A stretch of 37,974 nt of DNA, taken from positions 1 through 37,974 of the forward strand of contig JAJRYV010000057.1 of the NCBI GenBank assembly GCA_024275575.1. Direction: 5' to 3'. The stretch is from a bacterium. GTDB taxonomy: Bacteria; Zhuqueibacterota; Zhuqueibacteria; Zhuqueibacterales; Geothermadaptataceae. This document shows, in pieces, positions 1 to 7,426 of this stretch. Position numbers and translations under genes: made by a program. The stretch's first letter is position 1. Every line of letters starts with the position of its first letter. The notes under the pieces are model-generated. The model saw only the letters and a program-made list of their open reading frames with translations. It was not told where the DNA came from and ran no database searches.

Positions 1-963
1 GTTTCAATCCCACGCTGATTCAATTCAAACACGATGAGCGTAAAAACCTCATCTATGAGAAATACAAGTTTCAATCCCACGCTGATTCAATTCAAACTCA
101 ACACCCCGCAGTTACCACCCACCCAACAAACCCTCGTTTCAATCCCACGCTGATTCAATTCAAACCACAGATATTTTTATAAATCGCTCTTTGAAAGATT
201 TGTTTCAATCCCACGCTGATTCAATTCAAACCATGGACGGGTGAGTTTACCCGTCAGCAAGTTAGAAGGTTTCAATCCCACGCTGATTCAATTCAAACAA
301 CAGAACAAGAAGTTCGCGCAATAGAGATTTTGCGGTTTCAATCCCACGCTGATTCAATTCAAACAAAATCAAATTTTTTATTACTATAGTTAATAAATTT
401 TGTTTCAATCCCACGCTGATTCAATTCAAACAAATGACAATGAGTTTACTGCTTACCGCCGAAAATCCGTTTCAATCCCACGCTGATTCAATTCAAACCA
501 TACGATGAGGCCGGGAACCTCATCTATGAAAAATTGTTTCAATCCCACGCTGATTCAATTCAAACGACACAGAACTAAAAGATGTGATGAACGATAAAAA
601 GTTTCAATCCCACGCTGATTCAATTCAAACCCAAAATCAAATGAGATAACTCATGAAAAAATCCTTGTTTCAATCCCACGCTGATTCAATTCAAACTTAA
701 GGAAAAAAACGATGGATGAACGCGAATTGACGAGTTTCAATCCCACGCTGATTCAATTCAAACGGAACTGGATCAGGCAAAACATTCTCTGCAATGAGAA
801 GTTTCAATCCCACGCTGATTCAATTCAAACTATTTTTCCCAAAAAACAGCACATCAGTGAAAAATGGTTTCAATCCCACGCTGATTCAATTCAAACTGTC
901 ATTTATTTCATGAGGCGAAAATGAATGTTTTGAGTTTCAATCCCACGCTGATTCAATTCAAAC
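1..963 (-). CRISPR. CRISPR array, 15 repeats / 14 spacers, type I-B
   Basis: Fifteen identical 30-bp repeats (plus strand begins GTTTCAATCC and ends CAATTCAAAC) start at 1, 68, 136, 202, 269, 335, 402, 469, 536, 601, 667, 734, 801, 867 and 934. Spacers are 35-38 bp. The first repeat begins exactly at base 1, so the array may continue leftward. On the minus strand the repeat ends in ATTGAAAC, the usual 8-nt 5' handle of type I-B crRNAs, so the array is read leftward from a leader at 964-1119, in the same direction as the cas genes. No repeat is degenerate, which suggests that the true trailer end lies outside the window. Several spacers read open in a frame on the plus strand (see findings). 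The short open frame at 712-924 is an artefact of repeat periodicity. Confidence 0.99.
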
Positions 964-1119
964 CCGCGCCAAATCAGACTAAAAAACAGGGCTTTAGACT
1001 CTGTAAACCACTATTTTCAGCACGTTTTTTCTGTCGATAGCAAATCCTGCATCGCCACCCGGGAGATCGACAGATAATTTTTTAATATAATAGCAAAATC
1101 GTTAGGTGCAACTTGTTTT
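964..1119 (-). promoter_or_regulatory. CRISPR leader
   Basis: This 156-bp stretch lies between the cas2 stop and the leader-proximal repeat and has no gene. It is A/T-rich in tracts and contains an exact 8-bp inverted repeat (CTGTCGAT at 1031-1038, ATCGACAG at 1066-1073) with 27 bp between arms. By position it should hold the array promoter and the recognition site for spacer integration. No clear -35/-10 pair could be assigned. Confidence 0.8.
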
Positions 1120-1383
1120 TTATAGAAACGGATCGGTCGTGTTCTTTTCCAGCCCCATACAGATTTTTTTCATCGCTTTTTCGTTTCTCATCTTGTAAAA
1201 TAAAATACTGTCTTCCTCCGGCTTATGCAGTTTTTTCAGTTCCAATTGTAATTTTTTGAACTGGGCATCGGTCAATTCTCCCTCAAAGACCGAGTTTTGT
1301 ACCCAATTGAGCTGACGCCGGCAAATCTTCAGCGCTTTGCCGACACGCTTTTCGCCAAAATCGTAGACAAGGATGATATACAT
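1120..1383 (-). CDS. cas2: CRISPR-associated endoribonuclease/adaptation protein Cas2
   Basis: This 87-residue protein has the Cas2 ferredoxin-like fold signature. It begins MYIILVYDFGEKRVGKALK, with the conserved Asp after the first beta strand (VYD, residue 8), followed by RRQLNWVQNSVFEGELT, the region of the second strand. Length is normal for the family. Cas2 dimers bridge two Cas1 dimers in the spacer-integration complex. The gene starts 4 bp after the cas1 stop and is the last cas gene before the leader, the usual type I-B placement. Nothing appears damaged. Confidence 0.97.
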   Translation of the reverse strand: MYIILVYDFGEKRVGKALKICRRQLNWVQNSVFEGELTDAQFKKLQLELKKLHKPEEDSILFYKMRNEKAMKKICMGLEKNTTDPFL

Positions 1384-1387
1384 TTTT

Positions 1388-2479
1388 TTACCACCAAATT
1401 ACAAAAGGTTTATACTCCGCTTGACCAAGAATGTGCTTGATAAGTTTATAGCATTCCAGGCGAATCAGGCGGCGATAGCTGATATTGCGTCCCAGACCGC
1501 GATGTTTGACGGTGGTCGACAGCGCTTCTTCAAATGTTTTGACAAAGAGCTTCCGTCCTTCTTCATTTAACCAGCAGACACGCCCTTTTTTGACAAATTG
1601 TTTTTCCGTCAGTTGTTTGCGGTTAAGCAAGCGAAAAATGGTTCGGTCGGCCAGCAGCGGTTTGAAAATTTCTGCGATATCGAGCGATAGGCTGAAGCGC
1701 TTGGTACCGGGTTCGTGAAGAAATGATATCAGCGGATTGAGCTGGGTTTTGTAGATTTCGCTTAAAACAGCAGTATAAACCATGGTATTGGCAAAACCGA
1801 TGAGTGCATTGATCTGGTTATCGGGCGGTCTTTTAACGCGTTTGTGGAAATCGAGTTTTTGATCGATGATCTGCGGCCATGCCTGATAATAGAGGTGGCG
1901 GATATTGCCTTCGATTGCCATGAGTTGTGAAATATCGCTTTGCTTTTCGATTGTCTGTTGCAAGGTTTCGGTTTGTGCGATCATCGTCTCGCAGTTTTTC
2001 CCGCGGTTATCATAATAGCGCAGGGTACGTAAAATATTTGAAGATGCAGCGATAACGAATTTTTGCGCCAGCAGCAGGCGTTTTTTCCTGTTATTTTGGT
2101 GCAGTACCTGCTGTACGAGCAGCTTGCCGCTGTTGAGAAATTCGCGCGGATAGAAGGTGCCGCTGTAGAAACCGAAATAATTGAAAATATGCACCGGAAT
2201 GTGGTGTTGCCCGCAATAATTAAAGAATTTACGGTTAAAATCAGCCTCGCCAAAGATATACATCGCTTCGATATCTTCGATGGGGATGACTTTTTTTTCG
2301 CCGGATTCTTCGTATTTTATATCCGGGTCCAGCTCCTGGAATTCAGGTTCTTCACCGATCTGTTCTTCGAAATCTGCGATGATGTTATTGCCATCAATCT
2401 GATTATAACGTTTGAAAAAGATGGTATTCTCTTTCCGGCTCAGGCGGCCGGGGTTGAAGAGGTAGTAGTTTCTTGGCAT
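1388..2479 (-). CDS. cas1: CRISPR integrase Cas1 (type I-B)
   Basis: Cas1 is the metal-dependent integrase that inserts new spacers at the leader end. I chose the ATG at 2477-2479 (protein starts MPRNYYLFNPGRLSRKENT, 363 residues). The open frame runs 38 codons further upstream, but those residues do not resemble Cas1. Expected catalytic residues are present: E190 (MAIEGNIRHLYY), H255 (FLHEPG) and the acidic cluster LDIAEIFKP (D267/E270). The N-terminal beta domain carries an extra acidic stretch at about residues 36-62, before the normal IPIEDIEAMYIFGEAD segment, making the protein about 30 residues longer than usual. It lies 4 bp upstream of cas2. Upstream is a 234-bp gap to cas4 containing a perfect palindrome. 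Confidence 0.97.
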   Translation of the reverse strand: MPRNYYLFNPGRLSRKENTIFFKRYNQIDGNNIIADFEEQIGEEPEFQELDPDIKYEESGEKKVIPIEDIEAMYIFGEADFNRKFFNYCGQHHIPVHIFNYFGFYSGTFYPREFLNSGKLLVQQVLHQNNRKKRLLLAQKFVIAASSNILRTLRYYDNRGKNCETMIAQTETLQQTIEKQSDISQLMAIEGNIRHLYYQAWPQIIDQKLDFHKRVKRPPDNQINALIGFANTMVYTAVLSEIYKTQLNPLISFLHEPGTKRFSLSLDIAEIFKPLLADRTIFRLLNRKQLTEKQFVKKGRVCWLNEEGRKLFVKTFEEALSTTVKHRGLGRNISYRRLIRLECYKLIKHILGQAEYKPFVIWW

Positions 2480-2560
2480 TGTTTTACCAGAGTTTGAGGG
2501 TTGTTTTATTCGTCTTGTTTTGTCTGCAGCGGAATGAATCCCGCAGCTATGTTTAAAAGA

Positions 2561-2578
2561 ACCCGCATGCATGCGGGT
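2561..2578 (-). terminator. Perfect 18-bp palindrome between cas4 and cas1, terminator-like
   Basis: ACCCGCATGCATGCGGGT is its own reverse complement. In the direction of cas transcription it is followed at once by TCTTTT, so RNA could form a 7-bp GC-rich stem with a TGCA loop and a short U tract. It lies in the 234-bp cas4-cas1 gap. It could be a partial terminator or attenuator separating the effector genes from cas1-cas2, or a DNA-binding site. Confidence 0.5.
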
Positions 2579-2713
2579 GTCGAAGCAAACCATCGAATAT
2601 TGCCGGTTTTAGCCGGGTTGTTTTTGATGTGTAGCTAATGTTTTAACATTTAGCGGTTGCAGGTTTCCGAAAGAGTGGTTTAATACTTAGCCCTGTTCCG
2701 GGCGTGGGAATAT

Positions 2714-3223
2714 TTAAGCCCAGCAATACTCGAAATAAGCACATTTTCGGCAGATTTTCATTTTCTTAATTTTGGGTGGTTGGGGTTGTTTTAAAAAGTC
2801 ATTGATAGCGCAAATGATCCTGCCAATTTCCTTTTCATCTTCAGCGTTTAATGTAATGTCCAGCGTTTTGCGCAGTTTGGGGTATTCTAATCTGCCGGAA
2901 AGAGGCCAAATGCCCTGCTTCTTCAAAACATAAAGATAGTATTTCAACTGCCAGACATGGGCGTCTTCCAGCTTGTTACTTTTCTTAACTTCGTGAATCA
3001 CATTGTCGGAAGTAATCCGATCGAGCTTGATTCCTTCAAACGCCGGTATTTCTTTCTGGTCGCGCTGATAGCTTTCTTCGTGCATGAGCCGTCCAAGCTG
3101 CACCAGCACACTCTCTGCTTCCATCGTAATACCGTGATGGAACAGCCATAGCTTGCGTTGGCAAATATGATAATAATTTATGTGCGTACCGGTGAGGTTT
3201 TGTGTTTGTGTTTTTTGCAGCAT
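2714..3223 (-). CDS. cas4: CRISPR-associated exonuclease Cas4
   Basis: This 169-residue protein belongs to the Cas4/RecB-like nuclease family, which trims and PAM-selects prespacers with Cas1-Cas2. The four iron-sulfur cysteines are visible: one near the N-terminus (HICQRKLWLF, C21) and three at the C-terminus (ICRKCAYFEYCWA). The nuclease core includes the motif I His (GRLMHEE), an Asp in GIKLDRITSDN, and the EVKKS motif with the catalytic Glu-Lys. Length is typical. It lies 170 bp after the frame end of the interrupted cas3 and before cas1. Confidence 0.95.
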   Translation of the reverse strand: MLQKTQTQNLTGTHINYYHICQRKLWLFHHGITMEAESVLVQLGRLMHEESYQRDQKEIPAFEGIKLDRITSDNVIHEVKKSNKLEDAHVWQLKYYLYVLKKQGIWPLSGRLEYPKLRKTLDITLNAEDEKEIGRIICAINDFLKQPQPPKIKKMKICRKCAYFEYCWA

Positions 3224-3304
3224 GTTGTTTTCTCAGCAGAAATTCATGTCGCTATTTTTGAACACGATGCTGATTTCTTCCTTTTACCTTTTTTGTCGAG
3301 AAAC

Positions 3305-3321
3305 TTGATAATTTTTATCAA
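3305..3321. repeat. Perfect AT-rich 17-bp palindrome upstream of cas4
   Basis: TTGATAA-TTT-TTATCAA is an exact inverted repeat in the 170-bp gap between the cas3 frame end and the cas4 start, about 82 bp before the cas4 start codon. Its AT-only stem is weak as RNA structure but has the shape of an operator. No known regulator can be assigned. Confidence 0.4.
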
Positions 3322-3393
3322 TTATCTTGCAAAAAATTGTAACGAAATTTTTCCAATAGACTATTATTCAAAGCTGATAATCAAATGATCATT

Positions 3394-3822
3394 CTATAAG
3401 CATACATCGTCAAAAGACTCTTCCCTTCGTAAGTAGCCAAGTTGCGAATCGTATTCGAGGTTATACGCGATGAGCACGTTTAGCTTTTCGTCCTTATGTG
3501 GTTTACCATTGACCTCCCAAGGATAAACCGAAACCAGCAATTGATTCGCTTCGATGTACCTTCCTTGTTTTTTGAGTGTCTTGAATCGATCCACAAGATT
3601 AGCGCAGAGCACATCGATTTTCATAGTGCTCTTTTCACCCAGCACGTCTTCGATCCAGTCGCGCCAGTCGCCGGCCAGCAGACGGTTGGCGTAATCGCTA
3701 ACGATTGGATTATTGAGGCCGTGCAAGAAATCAGCGCTCTCGTGTTCGTCGTAGCCTGTTGCATACACAGTATTGCAAACATCCACCAAATCTTGTTCGG
3801 AGAGAGTGTGTTGATCCAGCGC
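3394..3822 (-). pseudogene. cas3: C-terminal part of cas3, separated by an in-frame stop
   Basis: This 142-codon stretch is in exactly the same reading frame as cas3 and follows its TAA (3823-3825) with no base lost or gained. It reads ALDQHTLSEQDLVDVCNTVY and onward to EESFDDVCL, and looks like the helical C-terminal domain that closes Cas3 proteins after the helicase core. The only possible internal start is a TTG at 3787-3789, with no visible ribosome site. Read together with 3823-5703 it would make a ~769-residue protein, the usual Cas3 size. It could be a nonsense mutation, a readthrough product or an assembly error. Confidence 0.85.
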
Positions 3823-5703
3823 TTAGAAATGCTGCCAGGTGGCGTCAAGAATGCGTTTTGGATAAAACGGCGTCTTGCCCATGATGTTTTCAAATAAGTA
3901 AATAGGCGCAACGACAGGATGTTCTTTATCGGGATTGCGATTTATCCTGCCAAAACGCTGGATGAGCGCATCAATCGGCGCCAACTCGCTAAAGCCCACA
4001 TCGTAGCTGATGTCGAGACTGACTTCCACCGCTTGCGTGGCAACCAGTAATTGCGGCGGATTATTTTTATCGGTGATTTCTTTTTCCATCAGGATTCTGT
4101 CTTTGCGATGGAAACCTCCGTGCAGCAGTTTTTTCGTACCTGAAAATTCAATAGCGTGGAAAATGGCCTGGGCGGTTTTGACATTGTTGACGATGATGAG
4201 CACATTTTTCCCATCATCCAGCATGTCTTCAATCTCGTCATAACTTTCATCGACGCGGCTATCCGGCATGCAGACAAGCCGATGACGTTTTCGATCAAGA
4301 ATTTCGCGGTCAGATTCCGAATCAGGCGATGGATGCAGCACATACTCTTTTTTTTCGCCGTGATAAACGTGTTCGACCAGAAGCGCTTCAAGAAAACGGG
4401 GGATAGTCGCCGACATGAAAAAAAACTCCACCGCAAAAGTTTGTTTCAACCAGCGCACCGTCGCGATCATCAAACCAGTCAGAAAAGGATCATAAGCATG
4501 AAATTCATCGACGATGCAGCAAGCGTGGTGGTAGTCGGACATGGCCATGTCCCAGCCTTTGCCGAACAGCGCATGCTTAACCACCTGATGCGGCGTGGCG
4601 ACTTTGACTGGGAAATAAAGTTCACGCGAAAAACTCTTCAGCGTGCGCGCCTGATCCTGCGCCTCTCGATAGAAATCATTCTCTTTGCCAAGATTCGAAG
4701 CTTCCTCCTGCAACTGCTCGTAAAAAAAGTCCATTGTTCGGGAATGCAGCGGCGTCACATGATTTTCACCAAAAACCTTTTGCAGCCGGCCAACCATGGC
4801 ATTGATACTGGCCGTGAATGGCAGGAGATAAAAAAGCCGATTGTTCTGCTGTTGGTTGGCGACGACCCATGCCAATGCCGCTTCGGTCTTGCCGGATCCG
4901 GTTGGCGCATGCAGGATAGTGTCATTTTTTCTGGTTAGCAATTTTTTCTGAAAATCACGCAGGGGCAGTCGTTCTCCTGTATTTTTGTCACGCGGCTGAA
5001 AATCGGACAGGGAGATGAATGTGTAATCGGGAACAGTATCGTGAATCAACGCTGAGCCGAGATGGTCGGCCGCCATTAAAAGTCCACGGAGTTTGGCGTA
5101 TATTTTTCGCTCAACCGGCGATACTATCATTTCCTTTTGATCTGCACTATTCAGTACATCCTGCAAATCCCAGCTCAGCGATGGCTGCTGCTCTTCCCGA
5201 ATGCGGATATCCCGATGGCTCTGAAAATATTCGCACCACTGCCGTAGAATGTCCGGCAACTGTTCGATTGTTTTTTGAAAATCGTTTTCTACTGCTATTA
5301 CATGCTTTTCAAGCATGCCATCGATTATGATCGCTTCGAGACGTTTTTTTTCTTGCGGATTGATAATTCCGCGATGATGCGTTGCAATGGCGAAACGCTC
5401 GATCAGCTCTGATTCCAGGTAATTCTCCAGAATCCAGGCGGATATGATCTCATGCCGGATGCCGTCGTGCTTTTCTTCATTTTTCAGTATGGCCTGAAAA
5501 AAAGGATGAATTTTGCCAATGTCGTGAAAAATAGCGCAAAAGATGAGTCGCGGTTCGAAAAATCGCTTCTCATCATCGGACATTGGCAGGCGTTGCAAAA
5601 GATTGCGCGCGCCGGTCAGGACATTTTGCGTGTGCTGAATGAGCGTTGTTCCATCACTCTTGGCGAGGAAAGGTTTAATCAGCGAGAATCTATTGCCAGT
5701 CAT
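3823..5703 (-). CDS. cas3: CRISPR helicase-nuclease Cas3, truncated by premature stop
   Basis: Cas3 is the nuclease-helicase that degrades DNA after Cascade binding. The visible 626 residues contain an N-terminal HD nuclease (H24, H60-D61 in AIFHDIGK, HH at 109-110). They also contain a superfamily 2 helicase with Walker A APTGSGKT (266-273), DEFH box (399-402), SAT (431-433) and motif VI QRFGRINR (582-589). All catalytic motifs are intact. The frame ends with TAA right after ATWQHF, and the same frame continues for 142 more codons of Cas3-like sequence. The start overlaps the end of cas5 by 14 bp, so translation is probably coupled. If the stop is real, the C-terminal domain thought to close over the ssDNA channel and contact Cascade would be absent. 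Confidence 0.95.
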   Translation of the reverse strand: MTGNRFSLIKPFLAKSDGTTLIQHTQNVLTGARNLLQRLPMSDDEKRFFEPRLIFCAIFHDIGKIHPFFQAILKNEEKHDGIRHEIISAWILENYLESELIERFAIATHHRGIINPQEKKRLEAIIIDGMLEKHVIAVENDFQKTIEQLPDILRQWCEYFQSHRDIRIREEQQPSLSWDLQDVLNSADQKEMIVSPVERKIYAKLRGLLMAADHLGSALIHDTVPDYTFISLSDFQPRDKNTGERLPLRDFQKKLLTRKNDTILHAPTGSGKTEAALAWVVANQQQNNRLFYLLPFTASINAMVGRLQKVFGENHVTPLHSRTMDFFYEQLQEEASNLGKENDFYREAQDQARTLKSFSRELYFPVKVATPHQVVKHALFGKGWDMAMSDYHHACCIVDEFHAYDPFLTGLMIATVRWLKQTFAVEFFFMSATIPRFLEALLVEHVYHGEKKEYVLHPSPDSESDREILDRKRHRLVCMPDSRVDESYDEIEDMLDDGKNVLIIVNNVKTAQAIFHAIEFSGTKKLLHGGFHRKDRILMEKEITDKNNPPQLLVATQAVEVSLDISYDVGFSELAPIDALIQRFGRINRNPDKEHPVVAPIYLFENIMGKTPFYPKRILDATWQHF

Positions 5704-6358
5704 GGAAATAAAATTGTTCTCCGGTTTCGGTTTGATAAAGATTAGCGAACTCTACCCGCGGTTTTTGATCGTGCCGAATCGCGAGAAATATTTTTGAGCC
5801 AGTTGATATGCGGCCACTACCGATCATATCATTTTCGCGAAATGCCTCTGCAAATTGCACGATCTGCCCCGCTAAACGATTTCCAGGTTTGAATGGTATC
5901 AGGGTTCCCGAAATTTCGCCTTTATCAACCCGATTTACCTGTACACGTTCCACATTAGTGATTTTCAGAAGGTCTTGCGATCTTCCCAGGGCAGGAGTGC
6001 CTATCGGATTTTCAAAAGAGGCCTGCCAATCGATGCGGTTGATCCATAGCAGAAGCCGCGGCAACGTGTGAAATTCCCGTATATGCACATCCTTGCCTTT
6101 ACTGTGGGGCGATAACGTGCCGAATTTGCTGATCTCGAGGCGGTTTCGTTTTTCCAAATCCTTGCATACAGCATCAAAAGTGTATTTGAAACCGATTCTC
6201 ACTTCTTCAAAGTCCACAACCCTGCCGAGACAGCAGCCAAGCATACCGAGGAGCAGAGAATAAGAAGGCACGGGCAGGCAGATCGCATTACCGCTAATGA
6301 TAAAAGGTAAACGCGGCGTTGCGCTCCAGCCTGACATTTCGACTTGTAGAAGTTTCAT
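5690..6358 (-). CDS. cas5: Cascade subunit Cas5 (type I-B)
   Basis: This 222-residue RAMP protein caps the 5' handle of the crRNA in Cascade. The N-terminal strand MKLLQVEMSGWSATPRLPF and the following IISGNAICLPVPSYSLLLGMLG match the Cas5 pattern, in which a substrate-binding strand is followed by a helix formed from P.PS...G...(A/G). A further conserved element is PIGTPALGRSQDL. It sits 3 bp after cas7 and overlaps cas3. No catalytic role is expected because Cas6 is present to process crRNA. Confidence 0.93.
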   Translation of the reverse strand: MKLLQVEMSGWSATPRLPFIISGNAICLPVPSYSLLLGMLGCCLGRVVDFEEVRIGFKYTFDAVCKDLEKRNRLEISKFGTLSPHSKGKDVHIREFHTLPRLLLWINRIDWQASFENPIGTPALGRSQDLLKITNVERVQVNRVDKGEISGTLIPFKPGNRLAGQIVQFAEAFRENDMIGSGRISTGSKIFLAIRHDQKPRVEFANLYQTETGEQFYFHDWQ

Positions 6359-6361
6359 TGC

Positions 6362-7426
6362 CTATACCTCACTTTTCAAATGCGCCTGAATGAATTTTTT
6401 GATCACTGCGACCGGCGCATCGATGACAAAACTTTCCTCATTATTCAATCCCAAAACTTCATCTTCGTTGGCAAGCAGGCCGGTGCGCACGCCGATATAG
6501 ACTGGTGTCGTCAATTTGTCCGCATAGTCACGTACAATTTCCTGCAATGCGATAACTTTTAAGGAAGGCTTCAACTCATGGGCTTCGAACAAGTCGTTGA
6601 AAATCGGGTTAGCGCAAGAGAGGCCCGCGAGAACAATCAATTTGGGTGAGACGTCTGTGGCAAATGCCGCTTGCTTGGCGCCGCCGCGCAAATGAATCAG
6701 ACCGTGCAACAAGCCGGCAGCGCGTTTTCTTTGAATATTTTCAGCATCAGTAAGAATATAACGTGAAAAGTTTTTGTGAATGGTCTCTTTTCGGAGTTGT
6801 TCATCATGTTCTTCCAATAGTTTCTTCGACAACTCGACCTTGCTGCTCAGATTGTCGAACACACCAAGCCGGTAGCATTCCAGATTGAAAAAACCTTCCA
6901 AATAGGCGGAGTAGAATTTTGTTGAATAAGGTAATGGCGAGCCTTCTTTCAGGTGCACATAACCATCGTCCTGATTGATTGTGCGTTTGCCGCGAATGGC
7001 GCGCAGAATCGAATTCTTAAATGCTGTTGTTCGCTGCACACTTTCCGCCTTATCACCCGATTTTGTGCCCGTGCTCGTTCCGGCGCTCATGTAACCGAAA
7101 ATATCATCTTCAGGAAAATCGATGGGGTTCAACTCAGTAGATATCTTACTCGTACTGCCTTTTTCGGAAGTCTTGATCGAGCGCAACTCGCTTGGTGGCC
7201 AGCCGTTTTCTTCGTTGGTGGTATCGCGCAGCCATCGACGAAACGCCTGTGCAGAGACATAGGGCACCGCCTCCTTGCGGTTGCCGTTTTGTTCGAGATA
7301 GGTTTTGGGCACGACCGTATTTTTATTCTCACCTGCGGCCATGCCGGCACCGTTTAAAAATGCCGCCGTTGCATCGATAAGAAATGTGCCTGCGATGTTT
7401 TTAATGAGTTGATCCTGAGAATTCAT
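6362..7426 (-). CDS. cas7: Cascade backbone subunit Cas7 (Cst2/DevR family)
   Basis: This 354-residue protein resembles the Cst2/DevR branch of Cas7, which polymerises along the crRNA spacer. It opens NIAGTFLIDATAAFLNGAG, a Cas7 first strand and loop. It has the helix motif VPYVSAQAFRRWLRDT and a C-terminal glycine-bearing segment, TTPVYIGVRTGLLANEDEV. The start ATG overlaps the cas8 stop (4-bp ATGA overlap), typical of translational coupling. The central insertion at residues ~90-135 (polar, SGTSTGTKSGDKAES) is likely the disordered thumb loop. Confidence 0.93.
   Translation of the reverse strand: MNSQDQLIKNIAGTFLIDATAAFLNGAGMAAGENKNTVVPKTYLEQNGNRKEAVPYVSAQAFRRWLRDTTNEENGWPPSELRSIKTSEKGSTSKISTELNPIDFPEDDIFGYMSAGTSTGTKSGDKAESVQRTTAFKNSILRAIRGKRTINQDDGYVHLKEGSPLPYSTKFYSAYLEGFFNLECYRLGVFDNLSSKVELSKKLLEEHDEQLRKETIHKNFSRYILTDAENIQRKRAAGLLHGLIHLRGGAKQAAFATDVSPKLIVLAGLSCANPIFNDLFEAHELKPSLKVIALQEIVRDYADKLTTPVYIGVRTGLLANEDEVLGLNNEESFVIDAPVAVIKKFIQAHLKSEV

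Noticed and set aside
712-924. Open frame with repeated QSHADSIQT motifs
   Set aside because: It is translated CRISPR repeat sequence; the protein repeat period equals the repeat-spacer unit.
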